A stretch of 64,000 nucleotides of DNA from CAZJYC01 sp964550165. GTDB taxonomy: Bacteria; Acidobacteriota; Aminicenantia; Aminicenantales; Aminicenantaceae. The notes below the pieces were generated by a model, which saw only the letters and a program-made list of their open reading frames with translations, did no database searches and was not told the DNA's origin. Position numbers and translations under genes: made by a program. Below, one piece after another: positions 33,542 to 41,288 of this stretch. Positions within the stretch are counted from its first letter, which is position 1. Every line of letters starts with the position of its first letter. The DNA is taken from positions 47,707 through 111,706 of the forward strand of contig CAZJYC010000002.1 in the NCBI GenBank assembly GCA_964550165.1, in the 5' to 3' direction.

Positions 33542-34123
33542 ATGGACCTCGAAAAAACCGAAAAGGGCGTAAGGCTCATCCTAGAGGGTGTGGGTGAAGA
33601 TCCCACACGCTCAGGACTCAAAGATACACCCCAAAGGGTCGCCCGCATGTTTTCCGAGATCCTGGGTGGAATCCGGGAAAATCCTGCCAAGCATCTGCGG
33701 GTAATCCATGAAGAAAAGCATGATGAGATGGTCCTCATCAAGAACATCCCCCTGTATTCGATGTGCGAGCATCACCTCCTCCCTTTTGCCGGAGTTGCCC
33801 ATGTGGCGTACATCCCCAAAAAAGGGAGGATCGTCGGACTGAGCAAAATTGCCAGGGTAGTTGACATCTTCTCCCGCAGGCTGCAGGTCCAGGAACGGCT
33901 GACGAAACAAATCGCGGATTTGATCATGGAACACTTGAACCCGCTGGGTGTGATGGTGGTCATCGAAGCCGAGCACATGTGTATGTCGATGAGGGGGGCC
34001 AAGAAGCCTAAATCTCTGACGGTCACTTCAGCCGTAAGAGGCTCATTCCGAACGCACGGCGAGACACGCGCAGAGGCCATAACCTTGATCCGAGGAGGGC
34101 TGTCCGGTGCCAAAGAAGTCTAA
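33542..34123 (+). CDS. folE: GTP cyclohydrolase I
   Basis: Converts GTP to dihydroneopterin triphosphate, the first step to folate (and to queuosine precursors). The zinc ligands are Cys in YSMCEHHLLPF, its His, and Cys in EHMCMSMRG. GKIARVVDIFSRRLQVQERLT and VTSAVRGSF are the usual family segments. ATG at 33542 is preferred because AAGGAG lies six bases upstream and the start MDLEKTEKGV matches family members; another ATG at 33521 would add seven residues. metG starts inside its last codons. Confidence 0.94.
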   Translation: MDLEKTEKGVRLILEGVGEDPTRSGLKDTPQRVARMFSEILGGIRENPAKHLRVIHEEKHDEMVLIKNIPLYSMCEHHLLPFAGVAHVAYIPKKGRIVGLSKIARVVDIFSRRLQVQERLTKQIADLIMEHLNPLGVMVVIEAEHMCMSMRGAKKPKSLTVTSAVRGSFRTHGETRAEAITLIRGGLSGAKEV

Positions 34124-36041
34124 AAAAACATTCTACATCACAACGCCTATTTATTATGTCAATGACGTCCCTCATATCGGACACGCCTACACCACGATCA
34201 TCGCTGATGCCCTCAGCCGCTTCAACAAGCTTCTCGGACATGACGTCTTCTTCCTTACCGGAACGGATGAGCACGGGCAGAAGGTGCAAAAGGCAGCGGC
34301 AGAAAAGGGTCTGAAGCCGATCGAACTGGCCAACCGGGTCGTGGGAAGATTTAAAGACCTCTGGAAAGCGCTCAACATCTCCTACGATTTCTTCATCCGC
34401 ACCACTGAGCCCTATCACGAAAAGAGCGTTCAAATGATCTTCCAGAGATTGAAAGATCAGGGGGATATTTACAAAGGAATATATTCAGGATGGTACTGTG
34501 TCTCGAACGAACATTTCCTGGCCGATGATGTTCCTTTGGAAGAGGGTGGATACAAAATCTGTCCGGAGTGCAACGTCAAAGCCACGATTGTCTCTGAAGA
34601 ATGCTATTTCTTCAGGCTTTCTGCCTACGAGGAGCCCCTGCTCGATTTCTATGCCAAAAATCCGGAGTTTGTCCGGCCGCCGAGCCGGATGAATGAAGTT
34701 GTGAGCTTTGTCCGGCAGGGACTGAAGGACCTGAGCATCACCCGGAGTACGGTCCGCTGGGGGATTCCCGTTCCGGATGACCCGGAGCAGACCATCTATG
34801 TCTGGTTTGACGCCCTCCATAACTATCTCACCGGCATCGGCTACGACTGGAAGATGGACCTCTTCCATAAGTTCTGGCCGGCTGATGTCCATCTCATCGG
34901 AAAGGATATCCTCAGATTCCACGCCATCTTCTGGCCTGCCTTTCTCATGGCTGCGGAATTCCCCTTGCCGAAAACAGTCTTTGGTCACGGCTGGTGGCTG
35001 AGGGACGAGACAAAGATGTCCAAATCCAAGGGAAATGTCCTCGATCCTTACCTCATCCTCAAGGATTTTGGGCCTGACTCTCTGCGCTATTTTTTGCTCA
35101 GAGAAGTTCCCATCGGCCTGGACGGAAACTTCTCCCATGAGGGCTTTGTCCACCGGATTAACTCTGACCTGGCCAACGACCTGGGCAACCTCATCCAGCG
35201 CACTCTGGCCATGATCCAGAGCTATTTTCAGGGAAAGATTGAAAAGCCGGGGACAGAAGAGCCTGAGGATAAAAAATTGAGGACAGAGTTTGAGGTGCTT
35301 AAGGAAAAAGTTTTCAAGCTCTACCAGGACTATGCCCTGAACAGAGCTCTTGAAGAAATCTGGGTCTACATCACCTCGGTCAACAGATATCTGGCGGCTC
35401 ATGAACCATGGAAACTGGCCAAGGATGAGACTCAAAGAGATAGACTGGGAAGGATTCTCTACCAGGCTGCAGCTGCTCTGAGAGGCATTGGTTATTTTCT
35501 CTTCCCCGTCATGCCTGCATCCTCGGAAAAAATCTGGAAATTTCTCGGGGAAGAAAAAAGCGTTGACGAAGAGTTGTTTTCAGAATTGAAATTTGATAAT
35601 TTCAAACTGGGACAAAAAATGAAGAAGCCTTCTCCTCTCTTCCCCAGAGTCTCGCTCAAGGATTTCTTGAAGGAGGAGGAATCTAGGCCTGTCCCGGCCG
35701 GGAAGGAGGAAAAAATGGAATACATCACTTTTGACGAATTCAAAAAAATGGACCTCCGCGTCGGAGAAGCCCTTAAGGCAGAAAAAGTCGAAGGCACAGA
35801 AAAGCTGATCAAGCTCGAAGTCGATATCGGAACGGAAAAGCGGACGATGGTTGCCGGTGTGGCAGACGTTTACTCTCCTGAGGAGCTTATGGGAAAAAAA
35901 TTCGTCGTGATCGTCAATCTCAAGCCGGCCGTGATCCGCGGAATCGAATCCCAGGGCATGCTGCTGGCCGCAGAGGTGGGAGGAAAAGCCATCATCCCCT
36001 TTTTCGACAAGAATGTTCAGACCGGGGCTCAGGTCAGATAA
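34107..36041 (+). CDS. metG: methionyl-tRNA synthetase with C-terminal tRNA-binding domain
   Basis: Charges tRNA-Met. The 644-residue protein has the HIGH motif as PHIGHAY, a zinc-knuckle region with one visible cysteine pair (CPEC), KMSKS in ETKMSKSKGN, and FVHRINSDLANDLGNL of the anticodon-binding helix bundle. The last ~110 residues (FDEFKKMDLRVGEALKAEKV onward) are an EMAP/Arc1p-like tRNA-binding OB fold that also dimerises the enzyme. Start GTG at 34107 overlaps folE by 17 bp. Confidence 0.95.
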   Translation: MPKKSKKTFYITTPIYYVNDVPHIGHAYTTIIADALSRFNKLLGHDVFFLTGTDEHGQKVQKAAAEKGLKPIELANRVVGRFKDLWKALNISYDFFIRTTEPYHEKSVQMIFQRLKDQGDIYKGIYSGWYCVSNEHFLADDVPLEEGGYKICPECNVKATIVSEECYFFRLSAYEEPLLDFYAKNPEFVRPPSRMNEVVSFVRQGLKDLSITRSTVRWGIPVPDDPEQTIYVWFDALHNYLTGIGYDWKMDLFHKFWPADVHLIGKDILRFHAIFWPAFLMAAEFPLPKTVFGHGWWLRDETKMSKSKGNVLDPYLILKDFGPDSLRYFLLREVPIGLDGNFSHEGFVHRINSDLANDLGNLIQRTLAMIQSYFQGKIEKPGTEEPEDKKLRTEFEVLKEKVFKLYQDYALNRALEEIWVYITSVNRYLAAHEPWKLAKDETQRDRLGRILYQAAAALRGIGYFLFPVMPASSEKIWKFLGEEKSVDEELFSELKFDNFKLGQKMKKPSPLFPRVSLKDFLKEEESRPVPAGKEEKMEYITFDEFKKMDLRVGEALKAEKVEGTEKLIKLEVDIGTEKRTMVAGVADVYSPEELMGKKFVVIVNLKPAVIRGIESQGMLLAAEVGGKAIIPFFDKNVQTGAQVR

Positions 36042-36151
36042 GCCAGAGTTCTTTCCTATCGTTTGACCAGCCGATAAACATCAAAAGCGGTTTTTTTTAT
36101 CTCCCTAAAGGTTGTAGACAGAATTTGGCTGCGGTTTCAAGGAGGGGAAAA

Positions 36152-37138
36152 ATGAAAAGAAGAGACTTTTTGGATAGGTGCCTTGGAGGCGTGGCGGGCT
36201 TAAGCCTTGTTGCCGCTTCAAAAAAACCTCAACCTTGGCCACAGGGTAAAGAGGAAGAAAATTCAGGCGTCATCGTCAAAGTTCTGGGCACGGCTCAGGA
36301 TGGAGGGCTGCCCCAGTTCGGCTGCTACTGCCGAAACTGCAGGCGGGCAAGGCGGGATAAAGGATTCTCCCGTCTTGTTGCTTCGCTGGCTATACTGGAT
36401 CTTCGAGAAAAAAAATTTTTTTTGCTGGATGCCACTCCTGACCTCCGCCTCCAATCGGACATGGCCTGGGAACGGCTGGGTCTTGAAATGCGCGGCAGAA
36501 AAAATCCTCCTCAGGCCGTTTGCCTCACCCATGCCCATATCGGCCATTACACGGGTTTGATGTTCTTCGGCTACGAGGTCATGGACGCTCAAAAACTTCC
36601 GGCCTATTGTTCTTCTCGCCTGGCCAATTTTTTGGCCGAAAATGGCCCCTGGAGCCAGCTCGTCCGTCTGGGCAACATCGTTCTCCACGTGATCGCTCCT
36701 GATGAAGAACTTAGCCTGTCAGCGCAGGTCTCTTTGACTCCCTTTTTGGTCCCTCACAGGGATGAATTTTCTGATACATTCGGATATTACATCTCTGGCA
36801 GAAAGAAAAAACTCCTCTACATCCCCGACATCCAGAGCTGGGAGGCCTGGAAGAGGCCGATCACAGAAGAAGTGAAGAAGGCAGATATCGCTCTTCTGGA
36901 CGGAACTTTTTTCAGCCCCGATGAGCTTCCCGGCCGCAATCTCACACAAATAGGACATCCCTTGATCCAGACAACCCTGAAAATCCTGAAGAATGTGGCC
37001 CAGGAAGGAAAAACAAGCATCTGCTTCACCCATCTCAACCACACCAACCTGGCCCTTGATCCCCAAGGAAAGGCGAGATGGGAAGTCGAGGAGCAGGGCT
37101 TCAAGCTAGCTTATGAAGGGATGGAATTTTTTCTTTAA
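36152..37138 (+). CDS. PqqB-like metallo-beta-lactamase-fold protein, possible Tat substrate
   Basis: A 328-residue protein related to PqqB. It opens MKRRDFLDRCLGG with a hydrophobic stretch after it, like a Tat signal. The body has VLGTAQDGGLPQFGCYCRNC (the cysteine cluster of PqqB-like proteins) and the metal-site run THAHIGHYTGLM. FTHLNHTN lies near the end. AAGGAGGGG six bases before the ATG fixes the start. No other pqq gene is present, so pyrroloquinoline quinone synthesis is not supported; an exported hydrolase is more likely. It overlaps the end of tsaC by four bases (convergent). Confidence 0.8.
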   Translation: MKRRDFLDRCLGGVAGLSLVAASKKPQPWPQGKEEENSGVIVKVLGTAQDGGLPQFGCYCRNCRRARRDKGFSRLVASLAILDLREKKFFLLDATPDLRLQSDMAWERLGLEMRGRKNPPQAVCLTHAHIGHYTGLMFFGYEVMDAQKLPAYCSSRLANFLAENGPWSQLVRLGNIVLHVIAPDEELSLSAQVSLTPFLVPHRDEFSDTFGYYISGRKKKLLYIPDIQSWEAWKRPITEEVKKADIALLDGTFFSPDELPGRNLTQIGHPLIQTTLKILKNVAQEGKTSICFTHLNHTNLALDPQGKARWEVEEQGFKLAYEGMEFFL

Positions 37139-37773
37139 AGATACGTTTGAAGGCGTGAGCGGGGTATTACCCCTTCACGCAAAATCTCAGGCCGTGAGGA
37201 TACCAAGCTGATCACCGTCGAAGGCTTGCCTCCTGGCGTTTTCCCCCCGTCAGCGATAAGGTCCACTCTACCGCTGAAAATCTTGATAACCTTCTCCGGG
37301 TCTGAAATCTCCTCCTCGCCTGAAATGTTGGCGCTGGTGGCTGTTATAGGAAAAGATGTTGTCTCCACCAATCTTTGCAGCCAGAGTAGTCCTGGCTGGC
37401 GAATCCCGATGGTCTGCCCAGGCCCGAGCAACTCTTTGGCAAGCCTTGATGAGGCTTTGAGGACAATGGTCAGAGGTCCAGGCCAGAACTCTCTGGCCAG
37501 CTCCCAGAAAAGGAATGGAATGCCGACAGCGATATCTTTGGCCATGTCCAAGCTGGAAACCAGGACAGAAAGCGGCTTGGAGGGTTTTCTCTTCTTCAAT
37601 CGGTATATTCTTTGGATCGCTTTCTCAGAGAAACAGCTTGCTCCAAGCCCGTAAAATGTATCGGTCGGATAGGCAATGACTCCTTCTTTGGTCAGGACCT
37701 GGGCGATAGCTCTTATCTTATCCGCCTCAATTTGGCGGCGATCGATCTTCAGGATCTGGGTTTGAGTAGCCAT
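37135..37773 (-). CDS. tsaC: L-threonylcarbamoyladenylate synthase (Sua5/YrdC family)
   Basis: Makes the threonylcarbamoyl-AMP used for t6A37 of ANN-reading tRNAs. The 212-residue, YrdC-domain-only protein has GVIAYPTDTFYGLG, KRKPSKPLSVLV, EFWPGPLTIVL, IGIRQPG and TSANISG, then TPGGKPSTVISL and REGVIPRSRL. It lacks the extra Sua5 domain. It stands alone on the minus strand. Confidence 0.92.
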   Translation of the reverse strand: MATQTQILKIDRRQIEADKIRAIAQVLTKEGVIAYPTDTFYGLGASCFSEKAIQRIYRLKKRKPSKPLSVLVSSLDMAKDIAVGIPFLFWELAREFWPGPLTIVLKASSRLAKELLGPGQTIGIRQPGLLWLQRLVETTSFPITATSANISGEEEISDPEKVIKIFSGRVDLIADGGKTPGGKPSTVISLVSSRPEILREGVIPRSRLQTYL

Positions 37774-37854
37774 ACCTTTATTTATAGTATAGAGATAATG
37801 CTCAAGAGTAAAGTTCAGTGTTCAAGAGGAGCCACGATTGCCTGTTTTAAGGTC

Positions 37855-37883
37855 TTGACTTCAGGGGGAGGCTGTTTTATAAA
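37855..37883 (+). promoter_or_regulatory. sigma70-type promoter upstream of the barrel-protein gene
   Basis: TTGACT (37855-37860), 17 bp, TATAAA (37878-37883). The resulting leader of about 125 nt contains the sigma54-like site described separately, so the gene may have tandem promoters. Confidence 0.5.
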
Positions 37884-37973
37884 AGTGAGCATAGACCAGA
37901 GAAAACCATTCAAGAAGAGGACAGTTGACCTTTTTTAGACACAGCCAAGCCTTGGATTTTCCCTGTGCTCAAT

Positions 37974-37990
37974 TTGGCATAAGTTTTGCA
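37974..37990 (+). promoter_or_regulatory. rpoN: sigma54-like promoter
   Basis: TTGGCATAAGTTTTGCA matches the -24/-12 pattern TTGGCAYR-N4-TTGCA, with exactly 10 bp between GG and GC. The start of transcription would fall near 38001, just before the GAGGAG ribosome binding site of the barrel gene at 38017. No activator gene is adjacent. The symbol names the sigma factor, not a gene here. Confidence 0.55.
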
Positions 37991-38016
37991 TAAAAAATAA
38001 CGAGAGGAGAGATGAT

Positions 38017-38853
38017 ATGAGAAAAATTTTGATGCTTTTTCTGGCGTTAATCTTTTTTGTGCCGAGCCTTGCTTATTCAAACATCGTTACTTTTAAGCTT
38101 GGATATTTTGTACCCTCATTCAAATACGACAATAAGGCCGACAACCTCTGGTGGATCGAATTCGATCAGATGAGCTTTTCCAAGTCTGATTATCACAGCA
38201 CAAACTTCGGTTTCGCTTTTGAGTATTTTCTGACCCGGGAAATAAGCCTCACCCTGAGCATCGACAGCTACTCCAGGAACAAGCTGGGCCAGTACAAAAA
38301 TGATGATACTGAATTCGGATATGTCGGCTACTATGCTGATACTTTGGGCACAGATTATGATTTTGCCTTTCCCAACGTTTATTACGGAGATTTCATCCCC
38401 ATGCATACCTTCAACATCTCCATCACTCCCCTTCAGATTTCTTTAAAACTTGCGCCTCTGGGAAGGAAAGGAAAAATCATTCCCTATGTGGGAGGCGGAG
38501 CAGGATTCTATCTCTGGAGCCTGCGTCTGCAAGGAGACCTTATAGATTTTGACACCTCATTAGGCCAATGGTATTACAACGAGTTGACGGGAGAAATTCA
38601 CTTGAATAATTACAACCCAGATGAAGATATCGAAATTTTCCCCACATATTTTGCAGACGCTAGAGACGATAATAAATTCTCCATAGGCTACCATGCCTTT
38701 GGTGGAATCATGATTCCCGTTGCCCGCAGAACTACTCTGGAACTGGAATTCAAGTATAATTCGATAAGAGTTAACCTCGATAATTTTCAGGGCTTTGAAC
38801 GTTTTGACCTGGGCGGATATCAAGCTTCTGTGGGTTTGAATTATTGGTTCTAA
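38017..38853 (+). CDS. outer-membrane beta-barrel protein
   Basis: A 278-residue secreted protein with a clear signal peptide (RKILMLFLALIFFVPSLAYS) and alternating strands rich in aromatic residues, e.g. FGFAFEYFLTREISLTLSID and GYQASVGLNYWF. It ends in Phe, as barrel substrates of the BAM machinery usually do. The size suggests 10-12 strands, like OmpW or OmpA barrels. GAGGAG precedes the ATG. It is a single gene behind the two promoter candidates. Function is not assignable. Confidence 0.75.
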   Translation: MRKILMLFLALIFFVPSLAYSNIVTFKLGYFVPSFKYDNKADNLWWIEFDQMSFSKSDYHSTNFGFAFEYFLTREISLTLSIDSYSRNKLGQYKNDDTEFGYVGYYADTLGTDYDFAFPNVYYGDFIPMHTFNISITPLQISLKLAPLGRKGKIIPYVGGGAGFYLWSLRLQGDLIDFDTSLGQWYYNELTGEIHLNNYNPDEDIEIFPTYFADARDDNKFSIGYHAFGGIMIPVARRTTLELEFKYNSIRVNLDNFQGFERFDLGGYQASVGLNYWF

Positions 38854-38877
38854 GCTTTCCAAACAAGTTATAAGATT

Positions 38878-39657
38878 CTACTTCTTCCGCAGCCTGTCTC
38901 CGATCAAGCGCGCGACTTTCTGGCCTGAGAGAAGCATTCCCCCGAAAATGGGGCCCATTCTTGGACCGCCAAAAACAGTGTTGGCAGCCATACCGCAGAC
39001 ATAGAGGTGAGGGAAAATCTCTTTGGTGTTAGCAATAAGAGTTTTCTCCCCTTTCTCCGCCCACATCGGCTTCTCGCCTAAAACCTCTCCAGTTGAGGTC
39101 AAGAGCTTTGCACCGGACTTGCGTCTTATGGTCTGGGCAATCTCGGCGGCATGTCCGGAGGCGTCAACAACAAAAGAGCTGCGCGCGGTGAGAGGGTCGA
39201 CATGAAATCCCGCTTCTAGGGCAGAAGACCAGTTGATGACGACTCCCTGGATTTTCGTATTGTAAATCAAAACATCTTCGACAGCGATGCAGTTAAAGAT
39301 ATGGGCTCCCTTTTTAATGGCCTGGCTGAGAAGCACGCCCAGAGCCTCCAGGGAAGATGCGACATAATAATTTTCTTGGTAAAGGACGGTATTTATCCCC
39401 AGTTCATCAAGAATAGGCTTGGCTTCCTCCTGGACGACGATTTTGTTGAACATCATGCCTCCGCCCGGCATGCCTCCGCCTGGACGGAGTGCCCTTTCAA
39501 AAACGACAACTTTAAAGCCTTCCTTGCCCAGATAATAAGCGGCGCAGAGTCCCGACGGGCCTGCCCCGCAGACGATCACATCGGATTCTAAGTCGTCGAG
39601 AATCTCCTTGCAGTAGCTCTCGATGATCGCCCTTGAGATAACAACATCATCCAGCAT
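38878..39657 (-). CDS. thi4: Thi4-family thiazole synthase (sulfide-dependent type)
   Basis: Makes the adenylated thiazole precursor of thiamine from NAD and glycine. The FAD/NAD Rossmann start is VIVCGAGPSGLCAAYYL, followed by RPGGGMPGGGMMF and the C-terminal GPRMGPIFGGMLLSG. At the position of the yeast suicide cysteine the sequence reads GFHVDPLT: His152 replaces the Cys, as in methanogen enzymes that use free sulfide and turn over repeatedly. ATG at 39657 follows GAGGAGAAAG; an upstream in-frame start is rejected. A strong promoter with a very short leader precedes it, with no room for a TPP riboswitch. Confidence 0.92.
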   Translation of the reverse strand: MLDDVVISRAIIESYCKEILDDLESDVIVCGAGPSGLCAAYYLGKEGFKVVVFERALRPGGGMPGGGMMFNKIVVQEEAKPILDELGINTVLYQENYYVASSLEALGVLLSQAIKKGAHIFNCIAVEDVLIYNTKIQGVVINWSSALEAGFHVDPLTARSSFVVDASGHAAEIAQTIRRKSGAKLLTSTGEVLGEKPMWAEKGEKTLIANTKEIFPHLYVCGMAANTVFGGPRMGPIFGGMLLSGQKVARLIGDRLRKK

Positions 39658-39681
39658 CTTTCTCCTCTTCAAAGACGACTT

Positions 39682-39710
39682 ATTATAAGAAGGCAAAACT
39701 GTTTAGTCAA
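39682..39710 (-). promoter_or_regulatory. thi4 promoter
   Basis: On the minus strand TTGACT (39705-39710), 17 bp, TATAAT (39682-39687): close to consensus. Transcription would begin about 17 nt before the ATG. The repeat element at 39721 is inserted right behind the -35 box. Confidence 0.75.
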
Positions 39711-39720
39711 TCACTGGCAG

Positions 39721-39890
39721 AGTAAGAATCTTCTCTAATGATAAAAGCCAATTTGAACCGCGCTGGTTTCCGTCCCTCCGAAGCCCATGGTGGTGGGTGG
39801 GAGGGTCTTTGGCGAGGAGGGACGGAAACCAGCGCCCCCATTCCTAACTTGATCAAATCTCTTTGCTCATCACGGGAAAAAAGATGCTTC
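39721..39890. mobile_element. MITE-like element with hairpin core (copy 2) and 9-bp target duplication
   Basis: CACTGGCAG occurs directly before (39712-39720) and just after (39891-39899) the element, a likely target-site duplication. The ends (GTAAGAATCTTCTCT; AAAAAAGATGCTTC) are a degenerate inverted repeat of the AAGCATC type. The 72-bp core (39762-39833) has fully complementary 18-base arms and differs from the core at 8588-8659 by two bases. It lies between the thi4 promoter and the nitroreductase gene. Confidence 0.75.
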
Positions 39891-39913
39891 CACTGGCAGG
39901 AGCGAAAATCCGC

Positions 39914-40429
39914 CTAATACCGGTCGTTGGAAACGATTTCTTCCAATTTTTTTCGGCCTCGGGAAGGGGGCGACTCGGCCGGATAACCAAGGGGCGTTAA
40001 GGCCAGAACTTTCACCTCTCCTGGGATTTTCAGGATGGACTTGACCTCTTCTTCCTCAAAGGAGCCAATCCAGCATGTGCCCAATCCCTCCTCCTGGGCC
40101 TGGAGGATGAGATGTTCGAGGGCGATTGTTACATCGACAGGCCAGGACTTCATGTACCGTCCCATCCGGGCATAACAGTTTTCAGGGAAGCCACAGGCCA
40201 CGATGATGAGCGGTACTCTGGCCATGAAAAATTGATTCGCTGAGGCTCGGGCCAGCTCCTCTTTGAGTTTCTTGTCCTTGACCAGGATAAACTTCCAGGG
40301 CTGAAGATTCTTCCCGGAGGGGGCAAGCCGGGCAGCTTCCAACACCCGGAGAAGAACAGGCTCAGGGATGGGGTCCTCCTTGTATTTTCTTATGCTCCGT
40401 CTTTTCTGAATGATTTCCAAGATACTCAT
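39914..40429 (-). CDS. nitroreductase-family flavoprotein
   Basis: A 171-residue FMN-dependent oxidoreductase of the nitroreductase fold. The start KRRSIRKYKEDPIPE and APSGKNLQPWKFILV carry the FMN phosphate and ring contacts, and GLGTCWIGSF is the second conserved block. Likely uses NAD(P)H; the natural substrate is unknown. Its first 68 bp overlap the 3' end of the glycosyltransferase gene on the same strand, an unusually long overlap, though both ends look right. Confidence 0.88.
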   Translation of the reverse strand: MSILEIIQKRRSIRKYKEDPIPEPVLLRVLEAARLAPSGKNLQPWKFILVKDKKLKEELARASANQFFMARVPLIIVACGFPENCYARMGRYMKSWPVDVTIALEHLILQAQEEGLGTCWIGSFEEEEVKSILKIPGEVKVLALTPLGYPAESPPSRGRKKLEEIVSNDRY

Positions 40430-41279
40430 TGCTCCTCCAATTTTGGGCTGGCCTGTATTTATTCATGAGCGAAAGATATTTCTGGACCTCCGCGTTTTTA
40501 TCCCTTTTCTTGAATCCTTTAACCAAAATCTGGCACTTTTTCACAATCTCCTGCCTGACGAGCAGCTCCTGTTCCGAAGTCAAAGGGAGCTGAAGCGCCT
40601 TTTCTAAAGCTTTGATCCTGAACCTGTCCATACCCCAGTATTTTCGCGAAAGCTGGCCAGGGTGACCACCCCGTTTGATAATCAGGGATTTGGGCAGGAA
40701 ATAGATAGGATACTTTCGGGCAAGTCGAATCCCGAAATCGTAATCCTCGCAGACCGGCAGGTCTTCATCAAATCTTCCGATATCCTCGAAAACTTCCCTC
40801 CTGAACAGGGCTGATGAAAGGCTCAAAAGACAGAGGGGAAGAACCTTGTCAAATATCCAACCAGAATATTTTTGATGCTTTTTCTTGGGGTTGACGAAAA
40901 TGCCCCGTCGGATCCACATCTCATCCGTGCAACAGGCCTTGGCGTCGGGAAAGGCCTTCATGAAACTCATCTGGGTACTGAGCTTCTCTTTTTTCCAGAG
41001 ATCATCCGAGTCCAAAAAGGCGATATAACTCCCCTGAGCAAGGTCAAGTCCCTGATTCCTGGCCGCACTGACTCCTCTGCGCTTCTGGAAATGATATTTC
41101 ACACGATTCCCGAAGCAGGCCACAACATCTCTGGTCTTGTCTGTCGAGCCATCGTCGATGACCAAAAGCTCAGCATAAAAAGCACCCTCCTGGAGGAAGT
41201 AATCCTGCTCCAGTATGGATTGGATGGCCTCTTCGAGAAAAGAGGCCCTATTGTGAGTGGGAATGATGATGCTGATCAT
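40362..41279 (-). CDS. family 2 glycosyltransferase
   Basis: A 305-residue GT-A fold enzyme. It begins MISIIIPTHNRASFLEEAIQ, with LLVIDDGSTDKT for the nucleotide-sugar base, RGVSAARNQGLD, and the metal-binding FLDSDDLW; CEDYDFGIRLA supplies the later acidic site. No membrane segment is present. The donor and acceptor sugars are unknown. The last ~22 residues (from about NEYLGNHSEK) lie in the overlap with the nitroreductase gene and may be a run-on after loss of an earlier stop. Confidence 0.88.
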   Translation of the reverse strand: MISIIIPTHNRASFLEEAIQSILEQDYFLQEGAFYAELLVIDDGSTDKTRDVVACFGNRVKYHFQKRRGVSAARNQGLDLAQGSYIAFLDSDDLWKKEKLSTQMSFMKAFPDAKACCTDEMWIRRGIFVNPKKKHQKYSGWIFDKVLPLCLLSLSSALFRREVFEDIGRFDEDLPVCEDYDFGIRLARKYPIYFLPKSLIIKRGGHPGQLSRKYWGMDRFRIKALEKALQLPLTSEQELLVRQEIVKKCQILVKGFKKRDKNAEVQKYLSLMNKYRPAQNWRSNEYLGNHSEKTEHKKIQGGPHP

Positions 41280-41288
41280 AGAATTTTT

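Noticed and set aside
36125..37138. Pyrroloquinoline quinone biosynthesis locus
   Set aside because: Only a PqqB-like gene with an export leader is present; no pqqA, C, D or E.
39658..39740. TPP riboswitch before thi4
   Set aside because: The near-consensus promoter leaves a leader of about 17 nt, far too short, and no thi-box sequence is present.
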